The notes: a model not told the origin generated them from the letters alone. Shown: positions 42,825-52,297, counted from the first letter of the stretch. The stretch: 64,000 nucleotides of DNA from Clostridium peptidivorans (GCF_900205925.1 NZ_OAOD01000009.1:62001-126000), one strand, 5' to 3'. Made by a program: numbers and translations.

Positions 42825-43517
42825 ATGAAATTGCTTTTAGTTGAGGATGAAGAAGAGTTATCAGCCATCCTGTCAAAGGGTTTGAGAAAAAGCGGATATG
42901 CAATAGATAATGCTTATGATGGTGAAGAAGCATTATATCTTTATGAAGTCAATGAATATGATCTGATTATTCTGGATCTAAACCTGCCAAAGCTAGATGG
43001 ACTAGAGGTCTTAAATGAAATACGAAAAAAGGATAGCTGTGTTAAAGTACTTATTTTATCTGCCCGTAGTGATATAGAAGATAGAGTAATAGGTTTAGAT
43101 ATGGGAGCCAATGATTATCTAATTAAACCATTTGATTTCAAGGAGCTAGAAGCACGTATACGTATGCTTTTAAGAATTTCCTTTACACAAAAGCCTGCAG
43201 TGCTGACATGTGATAATCTTAAAATAAACACTGTTTCCAAAACTGCTTATCTTTGCGAATCAGTGCTATCATTAACAAAAAAGGAATATGCAATATTAGA
43301 GTATTTTTTCTTTCATAAAGGTACAGTAATAACTTCGGAAGAGCTTATAGAGCACGTCTGGGATAGTGAGGCAGATTTGTTCTCCAACTCTTTAAAATAT
43401 CATATTCATTCAATAAAAAAGAAAATAAATGAATTAAAAGATAATGTAGAATATATAAAAAATATTAGAGGACAGGGATATATTTTAATGGAGGATGATA
43501 ATGAAATTTCTGAATAA
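42825..43517 (+). CDS. Response regulator, OmpR/PhoB family
   Basis: 230 residues. Receiver domain with acidic pocket (LLVEDEEE), phospho-acceptor Asp in LIILDLNLPKLDG and Lys in YLIKPFDFKELEARI, then a winged-helix output domain (VLSLTKKEYAILEYFFFHKG; YHIHSIKKKINEL; IRGQGYIL). ATG 42825 follows AAGGGGTG. It overlaps the kinase gene by 17 bases. Confidence 0.95.
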   Translation: MKLLLVEDEEELSAILSKGLRKSGYAIDNAYDGEEALYLYEVNEYDLIILDLNLPKLDGLEVLNEIRKKDSCVKVLILSARSDIEDRVIGLDMGANDYLIKPFDFKELEARIRMLLRISFTQKPAVLTCDNLKINTVSKTAYLCESVLSLTKKEYAILEYFFFHKGTVITSEELIEHVWDSEADLFSNSLKYHIHSIKKKINELKDNVEYIKNIRGQGYILMEDDNEISE

Positions 43518-44697
43518 GGTTTCTATTAGAATGAGAATTACATTGTTAACTGGGGCTATCCTGTTAGGGACATCCATTATTTTAACATTTTCCAGTATGT
43601 ATAATGCACATGATACCTTTATGCCCTTGTACGAAAACAATTTAACCAATTCAGTTGAATCTGATAAATCTCCGCTGATACAAAATGAGGATATTAATAA
43701 GTTACAAGCGGGAGCAAGTGAATTCAAAAGCACAGCAGCTGCAGCAACTCCAGCTATTGAGGCTAAAATGCAGTTTGAATTATGGAGTTATATATATTTA
43801 ATTATTTTCTCAGGTATTGGAATGATAGTAACTTATTTGGTTGCAGGCAGAGCACTGAGACCTTTAAAGGACTTAAATATTTCCGTTAGCAATATTAAAG
43901 ACCATAATTTTAAAGAGAAAATACCAAATTTAGATGTAGATGATGAAATCAGCAGTTTGGCAAAGTCTTTTAATGCTATGTTGGATAGATTAAATGAATC
44001 ATTTTTACATCAGAAACAGTTTTCTGCCAGAGTTGCTCATGAGCTAAAAACCCCCCTTTCAATTATGAATGCAGGTATACAAGTTCTTCAACTTGATAAT
44101 AAGCCTACAATTGAAGACTATGAGGAAACAATAGAAATGACTGAACGTAATCTAAAACGTCTGATGAATATTGTAGACGATCTATTTATGCTGACAAATG
44201 AAAGTAACACAGATTTTGCAGATGAGATAGATTTAAAGCAATTATTTTTACAGATAGAGGCTGAGTTGCAGTCATTATATAACGAAAAAAATATTCATAT
44301 TACCTATGAGTTAGAATTTGATAAAATTGAAGGAAATAAAACCCTTATATACAGAGCATTTTTTAATTTATTTGAGAACGCTATGAAATACAATATCACC
44401 AATGGAAAAATTTTAATCAAGACATTAGTAGAAAATAATATGAGAAAAGTTACTATTTATGATTCTGGAATAGGAATCCCATCAGAGGATATTAATAAAG
44501 TATTTGAACCCTTTTATAGAGTTGATCCGTCAAGATCACGGAAAATTGCTGGAGCAGGATTAGGCTTATCTATAGTGAAGTCAATCTTTGAAAAACACGG
44601 ATGGAAAATAGAAGTAGAAAGTACAGTTGATGTTGAGACACGATTTATTGTTTCAGCAGCACGTCATGATTCTATTACAGGAATATATCATCCCTAA
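43501..44697 (+). CDS. Sensor histidine kinase
   Basis: 398 residues. Two membrane helices (about 12-30 and 93-115) flank a short extracytoplasmic loop of about 60 residues. HAMP (about 116-165), HisKA with SARVAHELKTPL, then HATPase: NLFENAMKYN (N box), DSGIGIP (G1) and GAGLGLSIVKSIFEKHGW (G2). ATG 43501 follows GGAGG. The small sensor loop contains AAATPAIEAKMQ-like low complexity next to the secreted Ala/Thr-rich protein gene upstream. Confidence 0.94.
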   Translation: MKFLNKVSIRMRITLLTGAILLGTSIILTFSSMYNAHDTFMPLYENNLTNSVESDKSPLIQNEDINKLQAGASEFKSTAAAATPAIEAKMQFELWSYIYLIIFSGIGMIVTYLVAGRALRPLKDLNISVSNIKDHNFKEKIPNLDVDDEISSLAKSFNAMLDRLNESFLHQKQFSARVAHELKTPLSIMNAGIQVLQLDNKPTIEDYEETIEMTERNLKRLMNIVDDLFMLTNESNTDFADEIDLKQLFLQIEAELQSLYNEKNIHITYELEFDKIEGNKTLIYRAFFNLFENAMKYNITNGKILIKTLVENNMRKVTIYDSGIGIPSEDINKVFEPFYRVDPSRSRKIAGAGLGLSIVKSIFEKHGWKIEVESTVDVETRFIVSAARHDSITGIYHP

Positions 44698-44761
44698 TTG
44701 ATATATTCCCCAGACTTTCGGCGGTAGCTGGTTAACCTAATTTTTAAAATGATATTTTGTT

Positions 44762-44798
44762 AGACCTTTTAGAAAATAATATTCTGTAAGGTCTTTTT
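44762..44798 (+). terminator. Rho-independent terminator after the kinase
   Basis: AGACCTT/AAGGTCT followed by TTTTT; large loop of about 19 bases. Confidence 0.65.
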
Positions 44799-44983
44799 GG
44801 CATACACTTTTTTAAATATCATAAAAATAATTAATTGCAAAACCATTTAACTGCTCCGCAGTGTTATTAAGAGTGATTATTCTTTATTAAGTCCCTGTTT
44901 ATTACCAATTTTATGCACTTGTCGGAAAAAAGAAAATAAACTATAATAAAATAGCCATAAAATGCTAATAAAGGAGGACAAAA

Positions 44984-47038
44984 ATGAGGAAAATAATGTT
45001 AAATGTTGTTTCGGCACTAACGTTGTCTTTATCTGTGCTTTTAACATTTCAAGTTAGTGCAGCAACACTAGAGGACAGGCTAGCAGGAAACAATAGGTAT
45101 GAAACAGGAGCTGAAATTGTAAGCAAAGGGTGGACAACTTCCGACTATGCAGTAATAGCTAGTGGGGAAGGATTTGCAGATGCACTTTGTGCAGCACCAT
45201 TAGCTAAAAAATATAATGCACCAATTTTACTTACTGGGAAAAATACTTTAGATCCAAATACAAAAAATCAATTAGAAAGACTTGAAGTGAAGAATGTACT
45301 TGTAGTAGGGGGCGCTGGGGTTGTATCAAATAATGTACTTTCTGAAATAGGAAAGATGGACATTGAAGTTACTAGAATAGCTGGTCAAAATAGATTTGAA
45401 ACATCCCTGCAAGTAGCTAAAAATATAGGAGATACCAGAGGTGTAGTTGTAACTAATGGATTTGGATTTGCAGATGCTCTATCTATAGCTCCAGTTGCGG
45501 CACAAAAGGGAATGCCAATACTTCTTACTGATAAAGTTGATTTATCAGATCAGGTTAAAGGATTTTTATCAAATAAATCTTATGAAAAAAGTTACATAGT
45601 TGGAGGAAGTGGAGTTGTAAGTGATAAAATAGCTTCACAATTACATAGTGTTACAAGACTTGGTGGAAGCAGCAGATATGGAACTAATGCCGCAGTATTA
45701 AACCATTTTGCAAGTGAGTTTAGTTACGATAAGGTTTATGTTGCATCAGGGGCAAATTACCCGGATGCTTTATCTGGAAGTGCACTAGCAGCTTTAAGTG
45801 ACTCTCCTCTAATTTTAGTAGGAACCTCTATTGATCCATTAGTAATGGCTTCAATAAGAGCTGAGCATGATACATATAATAATGTAATAATTTTAGGCGG
45901 CACTGCAGTAGTTTCTGATGCAGTGGCAAATAAAATTGTAAGTGGAAAAGAAGATTTAAAAGTTAGCTTTATAGATGTAGGACAAGCCGATAGTATATTA
46001 ATTCAAACTCCGAACGGAAAAAATATGCTTATTGATGCTGGAAACAATGATGATGGAAGTAAAGTAGTTTCTTATTTAAAAAATATGGGGATTACTCAGC
46101 TTGATATCATTGCAGGTACTCATCCTCACGAAGATCATATTGGTGGATTGGATACAGTAATTAATATGTTTAAAGTAGGTAAGGTCTATATGCCTAAAGT
46201 AACTTCAACTACTCAAACTTTTCAAGATGTAGTTACAGCTATAAATAATAAAGGTATGACAATAACTACTCCTATACCTGGGGAATCTGTAGATTTAGAT
46301 CCAGATGTAAACTTAGAAATACTAGCACCTAATGGGGACAGTTATGAAGATTTAAATAACTATTCTATAGTATTTAAACTTACTTATGGCAGTAAATCTT
46401 TCTTGTTTACAGGCGATGCTGAAGATGTATCTGAGAAGGAAATGTTAAACAGAGGATATGATTTAAAAGCAGATGTATTAAAAGTTGGACATCATGGCAG
46501 TAATTCATCAACCACCAGTGAGTTCTTATCAGCAGTATCACCAAAGTATGCTGTTATAAGCGTAGGAAAAGGTAATACTTATGGACATCCAACACAAACT
46601 ACTTTGGATAAACTTAAAAATATTGGTGCAGCTGTTTATAGAACAGATGAATTAGGAACTATAGTGGCTACCTGTGATGGAAGTAATATAACTTTTAATA
46701 CTAAGCCAGGAAGCTCCAATGATGGAGGCGTTGTTCCTCCTGTGACAACTAATAAAAATATACAAATAATAAGTGTAGATTTAGTTAAAGAAATAGTTAC
46801 AATAAAGAATAATAGCACTAAAAATACAGACATGACAGGATGGAAGCTCGTAAGTGTAGAAGGAAACCAAACTTATAATTTTCCAAGGGGTTATATTTTA
46901 AAGGCCGGAGCTACTATAAGGATAGCTAGTGGAAATGCTACAGGGGATTTAAAGTGGACAGGAGCTTATATTTGGAACAATACTGGCGACCAAGCACGTT
47001 TATACGATAGTAACAATGCATTAATTTCTATCAAGTAA
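44984..47038 (+). CDS. Cell-wall-bound ComEC-like metallo-hydrolase (CWB2 x3, MBL, LTD)
   Basis: 684 residues. Signal peptide (about 1-25); three cell-wall-binding repeat 2 modules (about 27-120, 121-215, 216-312; each with a DRLAGNNRYETG- or TRIAGQNRFETS-type start). Then comes an MBL domain of the ComEC/Rec2 type (about 325-545; SFIDVGQADSILIQTPNGK, HPHEDHIGG, FTGDAEDVSE, VGHHGSNSST). Last is a C-terminal lamin-tail domain (about 585-684; TDMTGWKLVS). An extracellular zinc phosphodiesterase or nuclease held at the wall by CWB2 is the best reading. GGAGG precedes ATG. Confidence 0.93.
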   Translation: MRKIMLNVVSALTLSLSVLLTFQVSAATLEDRLAGNNRYETGAEIVSKGWTTSDYAVIASGEGFADALCAAPLAKKYNAPILLTGKNTLDPNTKNQLERLEVKNVLVVGGAGVVSNNVLSEIGKMDIEVTRIAGQNRFETSLQVAKNIGDTRGVVVTNGFGFADALSIAPVAAQKGMPILLTDKVDLSDQVKGFLSNKSYEKSYIVGGSGVVSDKIASQLHSVTRLGGSSRYGTNAAVLNHFASEFSYDKVYVASGANYPDALSGSALAALSDSPLILVGTSIDPLVMASIRAEHDTYNNVIILGGTAVVSDAVANKIVSGKEDLKVSFIDVGQADSILIQTPNGKNMLIDAGNNDDGSKVVSYLKNMGITQLDIIAGTHPHEDHIGGLDTVINMFKVGKVYMPKVTSTTQTFQDVVTAINNKGMTITTPIPGESVDLDPDVNLEILAPNGDSYEDLNNYSIVFKLTYGSKSFLFTGDAEDVSEKEMLNRGYDLKADVLKVGHHGSNSSTTSEFLSAVSPKYAVISVGKGNTYGHPTQTTLDKLKNIGAAVYRTDELGTIVATCDGSNITFNTKPGSSNDGGVVPPVTTNKNIQIISVDLVKEIVTIKNNSTKNTDMTGWKLVSVEGNQTYNFPRGYILKAGATIRIASGNATGDLKWTGAYIWNNTGDQARLYDSNNALISIK

Positions 47039-47045
47039 AAAAGAG

Positions 47046-47072
47046 CCCTAGGGATATGTTCTCTAGGGTTTA
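47046..47072 (+). terminator. Rho-independent terminator
   Basis: CCCTAG/CTAGGG stem with T-rich tail. Confidence 0.7.
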
Positions 47073-47258
47073 ATCTGTTAGGTCATTTAGGATTTTCATA
47101 TGTAGGCCTGATATATTTATTGTAAGAAGAAAATGGACAAAAGAAGAAATTGAAATTGCAAAGAATCTATCTTATATGTAACTATATTAACTATATTGAA
47201 TATAATTTAATATAGTTAATAAAATTCTAATTAGGAAATAGTTACAAGGAGGAGTAAA

Positions 47259-47786
47259 ATGTCTAATTCAAATAACTCAACAAATTTACAATGCTTCCTG
47301 ATAACCTTTGAAGGACTTGGTCTGAATAATTTTGATCCTGTTCCTTCAATTAATGCAGGTTTTACAACAGCATCTTTCCCGGGCTGGGTTGCCCTTCTAC
47401 CAATTAGTTCAGGTGGTACAGGCAATATAGCTAATTTACCTTCGCCAATAACAACAATTTTCTTTAAAGATGCGCCTGATACCCGCGAGATAACTTTTAC
47501 TAACCCAATTGCATCCATTGACTTAAAATATGTTTCAACAGATACAGTCACAGTGAAAGCATTTGATGCATCCAATAATCTTCTTGCAACTGTATCAGCA
47601 CCAGGAAACTTTAATGGTGTTGTTCTTGACAATTGGGAGCCTATTGAAATCAACCAATTTTCGAATATAATTTCCAGAATAACAATAACAGGGCCTATAA
47701 GCAATTTTGCTATAGACAATGTAAATATATGTATAGTTCAAGCCAGCAGAGGAATTCAATTGGAAGCTTTTCAGGAGATTTTATAA
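47259..47786 (+). CDS. Beta-rich protein of unknown function (175 aa)
   Basis: CFLITFEGLGLNNFDPVPSI opens like the ITFEGL strand of jelly-roll surface proteins; NPIASIDLKYVSTDTVTVKA and ITGPISNFAIDNVNICI fit the same fold. No signal peptide, so it is either cytosolic or a spore-surface protein. RBS AAGGAGGAG. Upstream, at about 47112-47180, an open stretch ending KWTKEEIEIAKNLSYM is probably a gene fragment. Confidence 0.65.
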   Translation: MSNSNNSTNLQCFLITFEGLGLNNFDPVPSINAGFTTASFPGWVALLPISSGGTGNIANLPSPITTIFFKDAPDTREITFTNPIASIDLKYVSTDTVTVKAFDASNNLLATVSAPGNFNGVVLDNWEPIEINQFSNIISRITITGPISNFAIDNVNICIVQASRGIQLEAFQEIL

Positions 47787-47835
47787 GATAAGTGTATTTT
47801 TAGATAAATTATTTAAAAACTAATTAAAATAATCA

Positions 47836-47869
47836 AGCTGCTGATAAACATGTTTTATCAGCAGCTTTA
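47836..47869. terminator. Bidirectional terminator
   Basis: AAGCTGCTGATAAA/TTTATCAGCAGCTT between convergent genes. Confidence 0.9.
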
Positions 47870-47879
47870 CATTAAATAT

Positions 47880-49337
47880 TTACTTATCTAAATTCATAAC
47901 TATAGCCTTAGGTCTAGTCATAGCTTCAATGCTATATTTTATACCTTGAGTACCCATACCAGAAGATTTAACTCCTATAAATGGGAAATGGTCTGGTCCT
48001 CTTTCGGTTTTGCCGTTAATTTGAACAGAACCAACCTCTAGTTTTTTTGCTATATAGAAGGCATTGTTAATATCCTTTGTAAATACAGAAGATTGTAAAC
48101 CATATTCCGATTTATTTGATATTTCTATGGCTTCATCCATATCTTTTACCCTTATTATTGGCACAACTGGACCAAAAGGTTCTTCCCATGCAAGCCTCAT
48201 GTCTATAGTTACATTGTCAAATAGCGTTGGATAGATTAGATTCCCCTTTCTTTTATTTCCAGTAACTAAGGTTGCTCCTTTATTAATTGCATCATCAATT
48301 AATTCCTGAACGAAATCTGCAGATCTGCTATCTATTAAAGGTACAATAGTAGAGTTATCCTCTGGATTTCCAACCTTTAAATCCTCAATCTTAGTTTTTA
48401 ATAAAGGAACTAATTTATCTGCTACTTCATTAGTGGCAAGTATTCTTTTAACAGCGGTACATCTCTGGCCAGAATAAGAATAGGCACCAGAGACAATATC
48501 AGATGCAGTTTGTTCTAAGTCAGCATCTTCAAGGACTATAGCAGCATCCTTTCCTCCAAGCTCCATAAGCAGCGGAACCATAGTAGAAATGCTGGCAATG
48601 TGTTTTCCTACCTCTGTACTACCAGTAAAGTTAATAAAATTAATCCCAGGATGTGTAAGTAGATAATCTCCTATTTCTGAGCCTCTTCCTGTTATTGTAT
48701 TCATTACTCCTGGTGGAAGACCTGCCTCATTTAATACCTGTGCTAAGTATAAGGCACTAATACAACCTTGAGTTGGTGGTTTTAATATAACTGTGTTTCC
48801 TCCAATTAAAGCTGGTGCAATTTTCGACCCAGATAAATTAATTGGATAATTAAAAGGTGAAATTGCAAGAACTGTTCCAAGTGGTACTCTTATTACAATT
48901 GAAATTTTATTTTGTGTTCCACCTGGAAACTTATCACCCATAATTGATTCGCCTTCTAAATTTTTTCCTGCATCTGCAGTAAATCTAAAAAAATCAGCAG
49001 TTCTTTGCACCTCTGAAATAGATGATTTTCTATCCTTTGATATTTCATGTACTAATATTTCAGCTATTTCTTCTTTCTTTTTTTCTAATATGTCTGCTGC
49101 CTTATGAAGAATCTCAGCTCTTTCATTAATAGGAGTTTCAGCCCACTTTATTCCTGCTTCTTTAGAGTTTGCTATAGCTCTATCAACTTCTTCTTTGCCC
49201 ATAGCCTGAACCTTTCCAACTAAGGAGCCGTCTACAGGAGATTTTATTTCAATTAACTTATTTGTTGAGTTTTCAACCCATTTACCATTGTAAAGATTTT
49301 TATAGATCATATCATTGCTAACAATCTTCTTGAACAT
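47880..49337 (-). CDS. gapN: NADP-dependent glyceraldehyde-3-phosphate dehydrogenase (non-phosphorylating)
   Basis: 485 residues of the aldehyde dehydrogenase superfamily. Catalytic Cys in YSGQRCTAVKRI and Glu in LMELGGKDAAIV, with NPFNYPINLSGSKIAPAL and EEPFGPVVPIIRV. The pattern matches GapN, which oxidises glyceraldehyde-3-phosphate directly to 3-phosphoglycerate and supplies NADPH. ATG 49337 with AGAGGTG; ATG 49358 would add seven residues over the RBS. Other ALDH substrates cannot be excluded. Confidence 0.85.
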   Translation of the reverse strand: MFKKIVSNDMIYKNLYNGKWVENSTNKLIEIKSPVDGSLVGKVQAMGKEEVDRAIANSKEAGIKWAETPINERAEILHKAADILEKKKEEIAEILVHEISKDRKSSISEVQRTADFFRFTADAGKNLEGESIMGDKFPGGTQNKISIVIRVPLGTVLAISPFNYPINLSGSKIAPALIGGNTVILKPPTQGCISALYLAQVLNEAGLPPGVMNTITGRGSEIGDYLLTHPGINFINFTGSTEVGKHIASISTMVPLLMELGGKDAAIVLEDADLEQTASDIVSGAYSYSGQRCTAVKRILATNEVADKLVPLLKTKIEDLKVGNPEDNSTIVPLIDSRSADFVQELIDDAINKGATLVTGNKRKGNLIYPTLFDNVTIDMRLAWEEPFGPVVPIIRVKDMDEAIEISNKSEYGLQSSVFTKDINNAFYIAKKLEVGSVQINGKTERGPDHFPFIGVKSSGMGTQGIKYSIEAMTRPKAIVMNLDK

Positions 49338-49669
49338 ATTGTCACCTCTTATTTTCACATAATTATTACACTTGATAGTTTAGTTGTTTTTAAAGACTTT
49401 GAACATAGCAGTAAGTAACTATCCTCTTAATGAATAGACACTTTTTCACTTAGTATAATTTATTATAATTGAGTGGAATTTATGTAAAATAAAGCAATAA
49501 AGCATAAGACAGATACTAAAGATATATGTTTATTTAAATGATGAATATGCTAAAATATAAATAAAAAGTTTCGGGACAAACATAAATGAGTTTATTGTGA
49601 ATGGTTGTATGTAAAGTATAACTGTTTCTCTTAAATTATGGAGGTGGAATTGAGATTAGTTTATTATTA
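49338..49669. other. Divergent intergenic region
   Basis: About 330 bp between gapN and the AEC gene. AGTATAATTTATTATAATTG (49451-) may hold -10 elements on either strand. No further structure seen. Confidence 0.4.
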
Positions 49670-50575
49670 ATGAAACAGATTGCCAAGCTCTTTTTAATTA
49701 TGGCTATGGGATTCGTATTGGTGAAAACGCGTCTAATGAAAGTAGAAGAGAGCAAAAGCCTTTCAATGGTTGTTATTTATCTGATAATGCCATGTGTAAT
49801 TATCAATGCTTTTCAAGTCGAATATACAGAAAGCATCCGAAATGGCTTGATTCTTGCTTTGGTGGCAGCAATATTGATTCATGTTGTACTGATAATTTTA
49901 GTAAAGGTACTTGAAAATATATTTCATTTGGATGCAGTTGAAAAAGCATCCATAATGTATTCAAATTCCGGAAATCTGATTATCCCGATTGTAACTTCTG
50001 TCTTGGGAAAGGAATGGGTTATTTATTCCAGTGCTTTCTTATCTGTACAGATAATTCTTCTCTGGACTCATGGCAGGATGGTACTCTGCGAAGAACGAAA
50101 AATGGATTTTAAAAAAATTCTTTTAAATATCAATATGATTACTATTTTCTTTGGGATTTTATTATTTGTTACAAGAATCCAACTGCCGGATATCATCACG
50201 GAAATCATGGAATCAGTAAGTGTTATGATTGGTCCTATTAGCATGGTTGTGACGGGAATGCTGATTGGAAATATGAGTTTCAAACAGATATTTACTTACA
50301 AGCGAATTTACATAGTTACTTTTCTTAAGATGATAATATGTCCCGTTATAATTCTGCTTCTACTTAAATATGGCGGAATGGCGAACTTATTATCGAATGG
50401 GAAGATGATTTTGCTTATCAGTCTGCTTGCAACAATCACGCCTTCAGCATCAACAGTTACGCAAATGGCTCAAATCTATGAAAAAAATGCAGAATATGCA
50501 AGTATTATAAATGTAGTTACAACTATTGTTTGTATTGTAACAATGCCAATTATGGTTTGGTTGTATCAGATATAA
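49649..50575 (+). CDS. AEC family transporter
   Basis: About 300 residues, ten membrane helices in two halves; QIAKLFLIMAMGFVLVKTRL at the N terminus, SNSGNLIIPIVTSVLG and TPSASTVTQMAQIY are auxin-efflux-carrier family hallmarks (export or uptake of small carboxylates). The only ATG (49670) is 24 bases from GAGGTGG. An ATT at 49649, giving MEISLLLMKQI which fits the family N terminus, lies right behind that RBS, so a non-canonical start is possible. Confidence 0.82.
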   Translation: MEISLLLMKQIAKLFLIMAMGFVLVKTRLMKVEESKSLSMVVIYLIMPCVIINAFQVEYTESIRNGLILALVAAILIHVVLIILVKVLENIFHLDAVEKASIMYSNSGNLIIPIVTSVLGKEWVIYSSAFLSVQIILLWTHGRMVLCEERKMDFKKILLNINMITIFFGILLFVTRIQLPDIITEIMESVSVMIGPISMVVTGMLIGNMSFKQIFTYKRIYIVTFLKMIICPVIILLLLKYGGMANLLSNGKMILLISLLATITPSASTVTQMAQIYEKNAEYASIINVVTTIVCIVTMPIMVWLYQI

Positions 50576-50673
50576 GGTATATTAGCTAAGTCACAATGTT
50601 CTTATTTTACGTACCAAGATTAATTTAAGATGAAATAACATACATAAGACTTCATAAGCAAAGGAGTTTTTTT

Positions 50674-51144
50674 ATGGCACTTGAACATGAATTTTTTTTA
50701 ATAACATATGATGAGTATTATGAAATGGGGTATGATGGATATTATTTTTCAAATGAAGATTTAAGTAATATCGTGTTAATTCATGATGATATAGTTCAAT
50801 ACATACAGGATACTTTGAATTGGATACCATCAATCAATCCAGCAATGAATTACAAAAAAGGATTTGGATTAAACAATTATGGAATTACATTGTTTGATAA
50901 AGAAGGAGCGGAAGTTATTTTAAAGTTAGCAAAGGCATGGGCTGAGTTATTTTTAAGTGGTCCACCTACTTTAAAACTTACTGGAAATTATGGTTTTACA
51001 GGAAACGATACGTATATGCCAGAAGGAAGCTATGAAATAATTGAAATATCTAGAGATAAGCTTGTTGAGAGTTTTAGAAAATTACAATTATTTTCAGAGA
51101 AGGTTATATCTAATAAATATCTTATACTTCATTATGGTATATAG
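50674..51144 (+). CDS. Hypothetical protein (156 aa)
   Basis: Soluble acidic protein, EHEFFLITYDEYYEMGYDGY to KYLILHYGI, with aromatic-rich N terminus. RBS AAAGGAG. A single-gene unit flanked by type B-like spacers. Family unknown; composition like many immunity proteins. Confidence 0.65.
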   Translation: MALEHEFFLITYDEYYEMGYDGYYFSNEDLSNIVLIHDDIVQYIQDTLNWIPSINPAMNYKKGFGLNNYGITLFDKEGAEVILKLAKAWAELFLSGPPTLKLTGNYGFTGNDTYMPEGSYEIIEISRDKLVESFRKLQLFSEKVISNKYLILHYGI

Positions 51145-51164
51145 GAGCTATAAGATCTAGCGAA

Positions 51165-51260
51165 TAACTTTTACATTTTGTGTCGCAAGAGTATTTTAAT
51201 GCGAAATATAGATTATTTATGTTTTATGTAGCAGACATAAAATTGTCTGCTATTATTTTG
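51165..51260 (+). repeat. Type A/B-like hairpin block with terminator
   Basis: GTGTCGCAAGAGTATTTTAA TGCGAAATATAGATTATTTA aligns with 34431-34470. Terminator TAGCAGACA/TGTCTGCTA (51229-51252) with TTATTTTG. Confidence 0.65.
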
Positions 51261-51289
51261 CAAATAAATGCAATATATACTTTACATTA

Positions 51290-51325
51290 AGAATGATATA
51301 CAGTATACTATGTAATGTAGGGAGG
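51290..51325 (+). promoter_or_regulatory. Possible operator of the XRE regulator
   Basis: ACATTA and TAATGT, 29 bases apart between outer ends, enclose AGTATACT, a palindrome; it lies immediately upstream of the regulator gene RBS. Confidence 0.4.
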
Positions 51326-51331
51326 TAGTAT

Positions 51332-51550
51332 ATGAAAAATAAACGTATGAAAATTGCTCGTATTGAATGTGATATGAAACAAGAGGATTTAGCAAAAGCA
51401 GTTGGTGTAACAAGGCAAACTATTGGTTTAATAGAAGCTGGTGATTATAATCCAACATTAAATCTTTGTATTGCAATATGTAAAGTACTTGGCAAAACAT
51501 TAAATGAATTATTTTGGGAGGAAAAACATGAAAAAAAACTTAATACATGA
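51332..51550 (+). CDS. XRE family helix-turn-helix regulator (72 aa)
   Basis: RIECDMKQEDLAKAVGVTRQ and IGLIEAGDYNPTLNLCIAIC are the HTH; small YozG-type regulator. GGAGGT RBS. It overlaps the next gene by 23 bases; such pairs (regulator plus membrane protein) are common and probably autoregulated. Confidence 0.92.
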   Translation: MKNKRMKIARIECDMKQEDLAKAVGVTRQTIGLIEAGDYNPTLNLCIAICKVLGKTLNELFWEEKHEKKLNT

Positions 51551-52016
51551 TGAGCGAGCTGTGGCTCAAAAACGTAAAATTGGCAGTGAAGCCTGCAATC
51601 TGTTGCTCGGTGGACTAATTATATCCCTACTTATTAAGCAATATGTTTTCAATATACCTTCTTCACAATATGCTACAGAACTTATATGCTTATTTGGAGC
51701 TTTCATATATATTGTAATTAGGAACATCATAGCAGGGAATGATTTGTATGAAACAAAAAACAACGGTAAAAAATCAGTTATAGTAAGTAGCCTTGTGGGT
51801 GGCTTAGCAACATGTGTAATTGCAGGAATCGCAAATTATGCAAGATATGGCGAGAAATATACAGACGGCTCATTATTTATGATAACTTTGGCAATTCTAT
51901 TTGTTTCTGGAACAGTTGTAACCTTATTTATAGTCTCATCTATATATATACTTAATCAAAAGAGGCAGAAAAAAATTGCAGAAGAATTAGATAAAGAAGA
52001 AAGCGATGTAAAATAG
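51528..52016 (+). CDS. DUF6773-like membrane protein
   Basis: 162 residues with four or so membrane helices; DERAVAQKRKIGSEACNLLL is the conserved start and ELDKEESDVK the charged tail. ATG 51528 with GGGAGG. Partner of the XRE regulator. Confidence 0.8.
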   Translation: MKKNLIHDERAVAQKRKIGSEACNLLLGGLIISLLIKQYVFNIPSSQYATELICLFGAFIYIVIRNIIAGNDLYETKNNGKKSVIVSSLVGGLATCVIAGIANYARYGEKYTDGSLFMITLAILFVSGTVVTLFIVSSIYILNQKRQKKIAEELDKEESDVK

Positions 52017-52024
52017 AAATTAGG

Positions 52025-52160
52025 AGATTTAATTTGTAGTCATAGTAATGCGTATTCTTCTTATAAAACGAAACAAGGAAAGTCAGATGGCTCAAAAGCA
52101 TATGATTATGCTAAATTAGAAAATATTTTAAATGCTGAAGTGTTCCATTTAAAAGTTTAA
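52025..52160 (+). pseudogene. Boundary-like site and coding scrap
   Basis: AGATTTAATTTGTAG (52025-52039) resembles the type B site. The frame SNAYSSYKTKQGKSDGSKAY then DYAKLENILNAEVFHLKV stop (to 52160) looks like the end of a lost gene; family unknown. Confidence 0.35.
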
Positions 52161-52297
52161 ATTAGCTTATAATAGTAATAAATTGTGTATAAATTTTATT
52201 TGATTCATATTTTTTATGGAATTATAATTTATATTGAAGTAAAGAACAATTGTATTATAATACAAGCCAGATAAATATGAATTTGAGGTAAAATGCT

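Noticed and set aside
45960-46560. Competence protein ComEC
   Set aside because: Only the MBL domain resembles ComEC; the membrane channel is absent and CWB2 repeats place it outside the cell.
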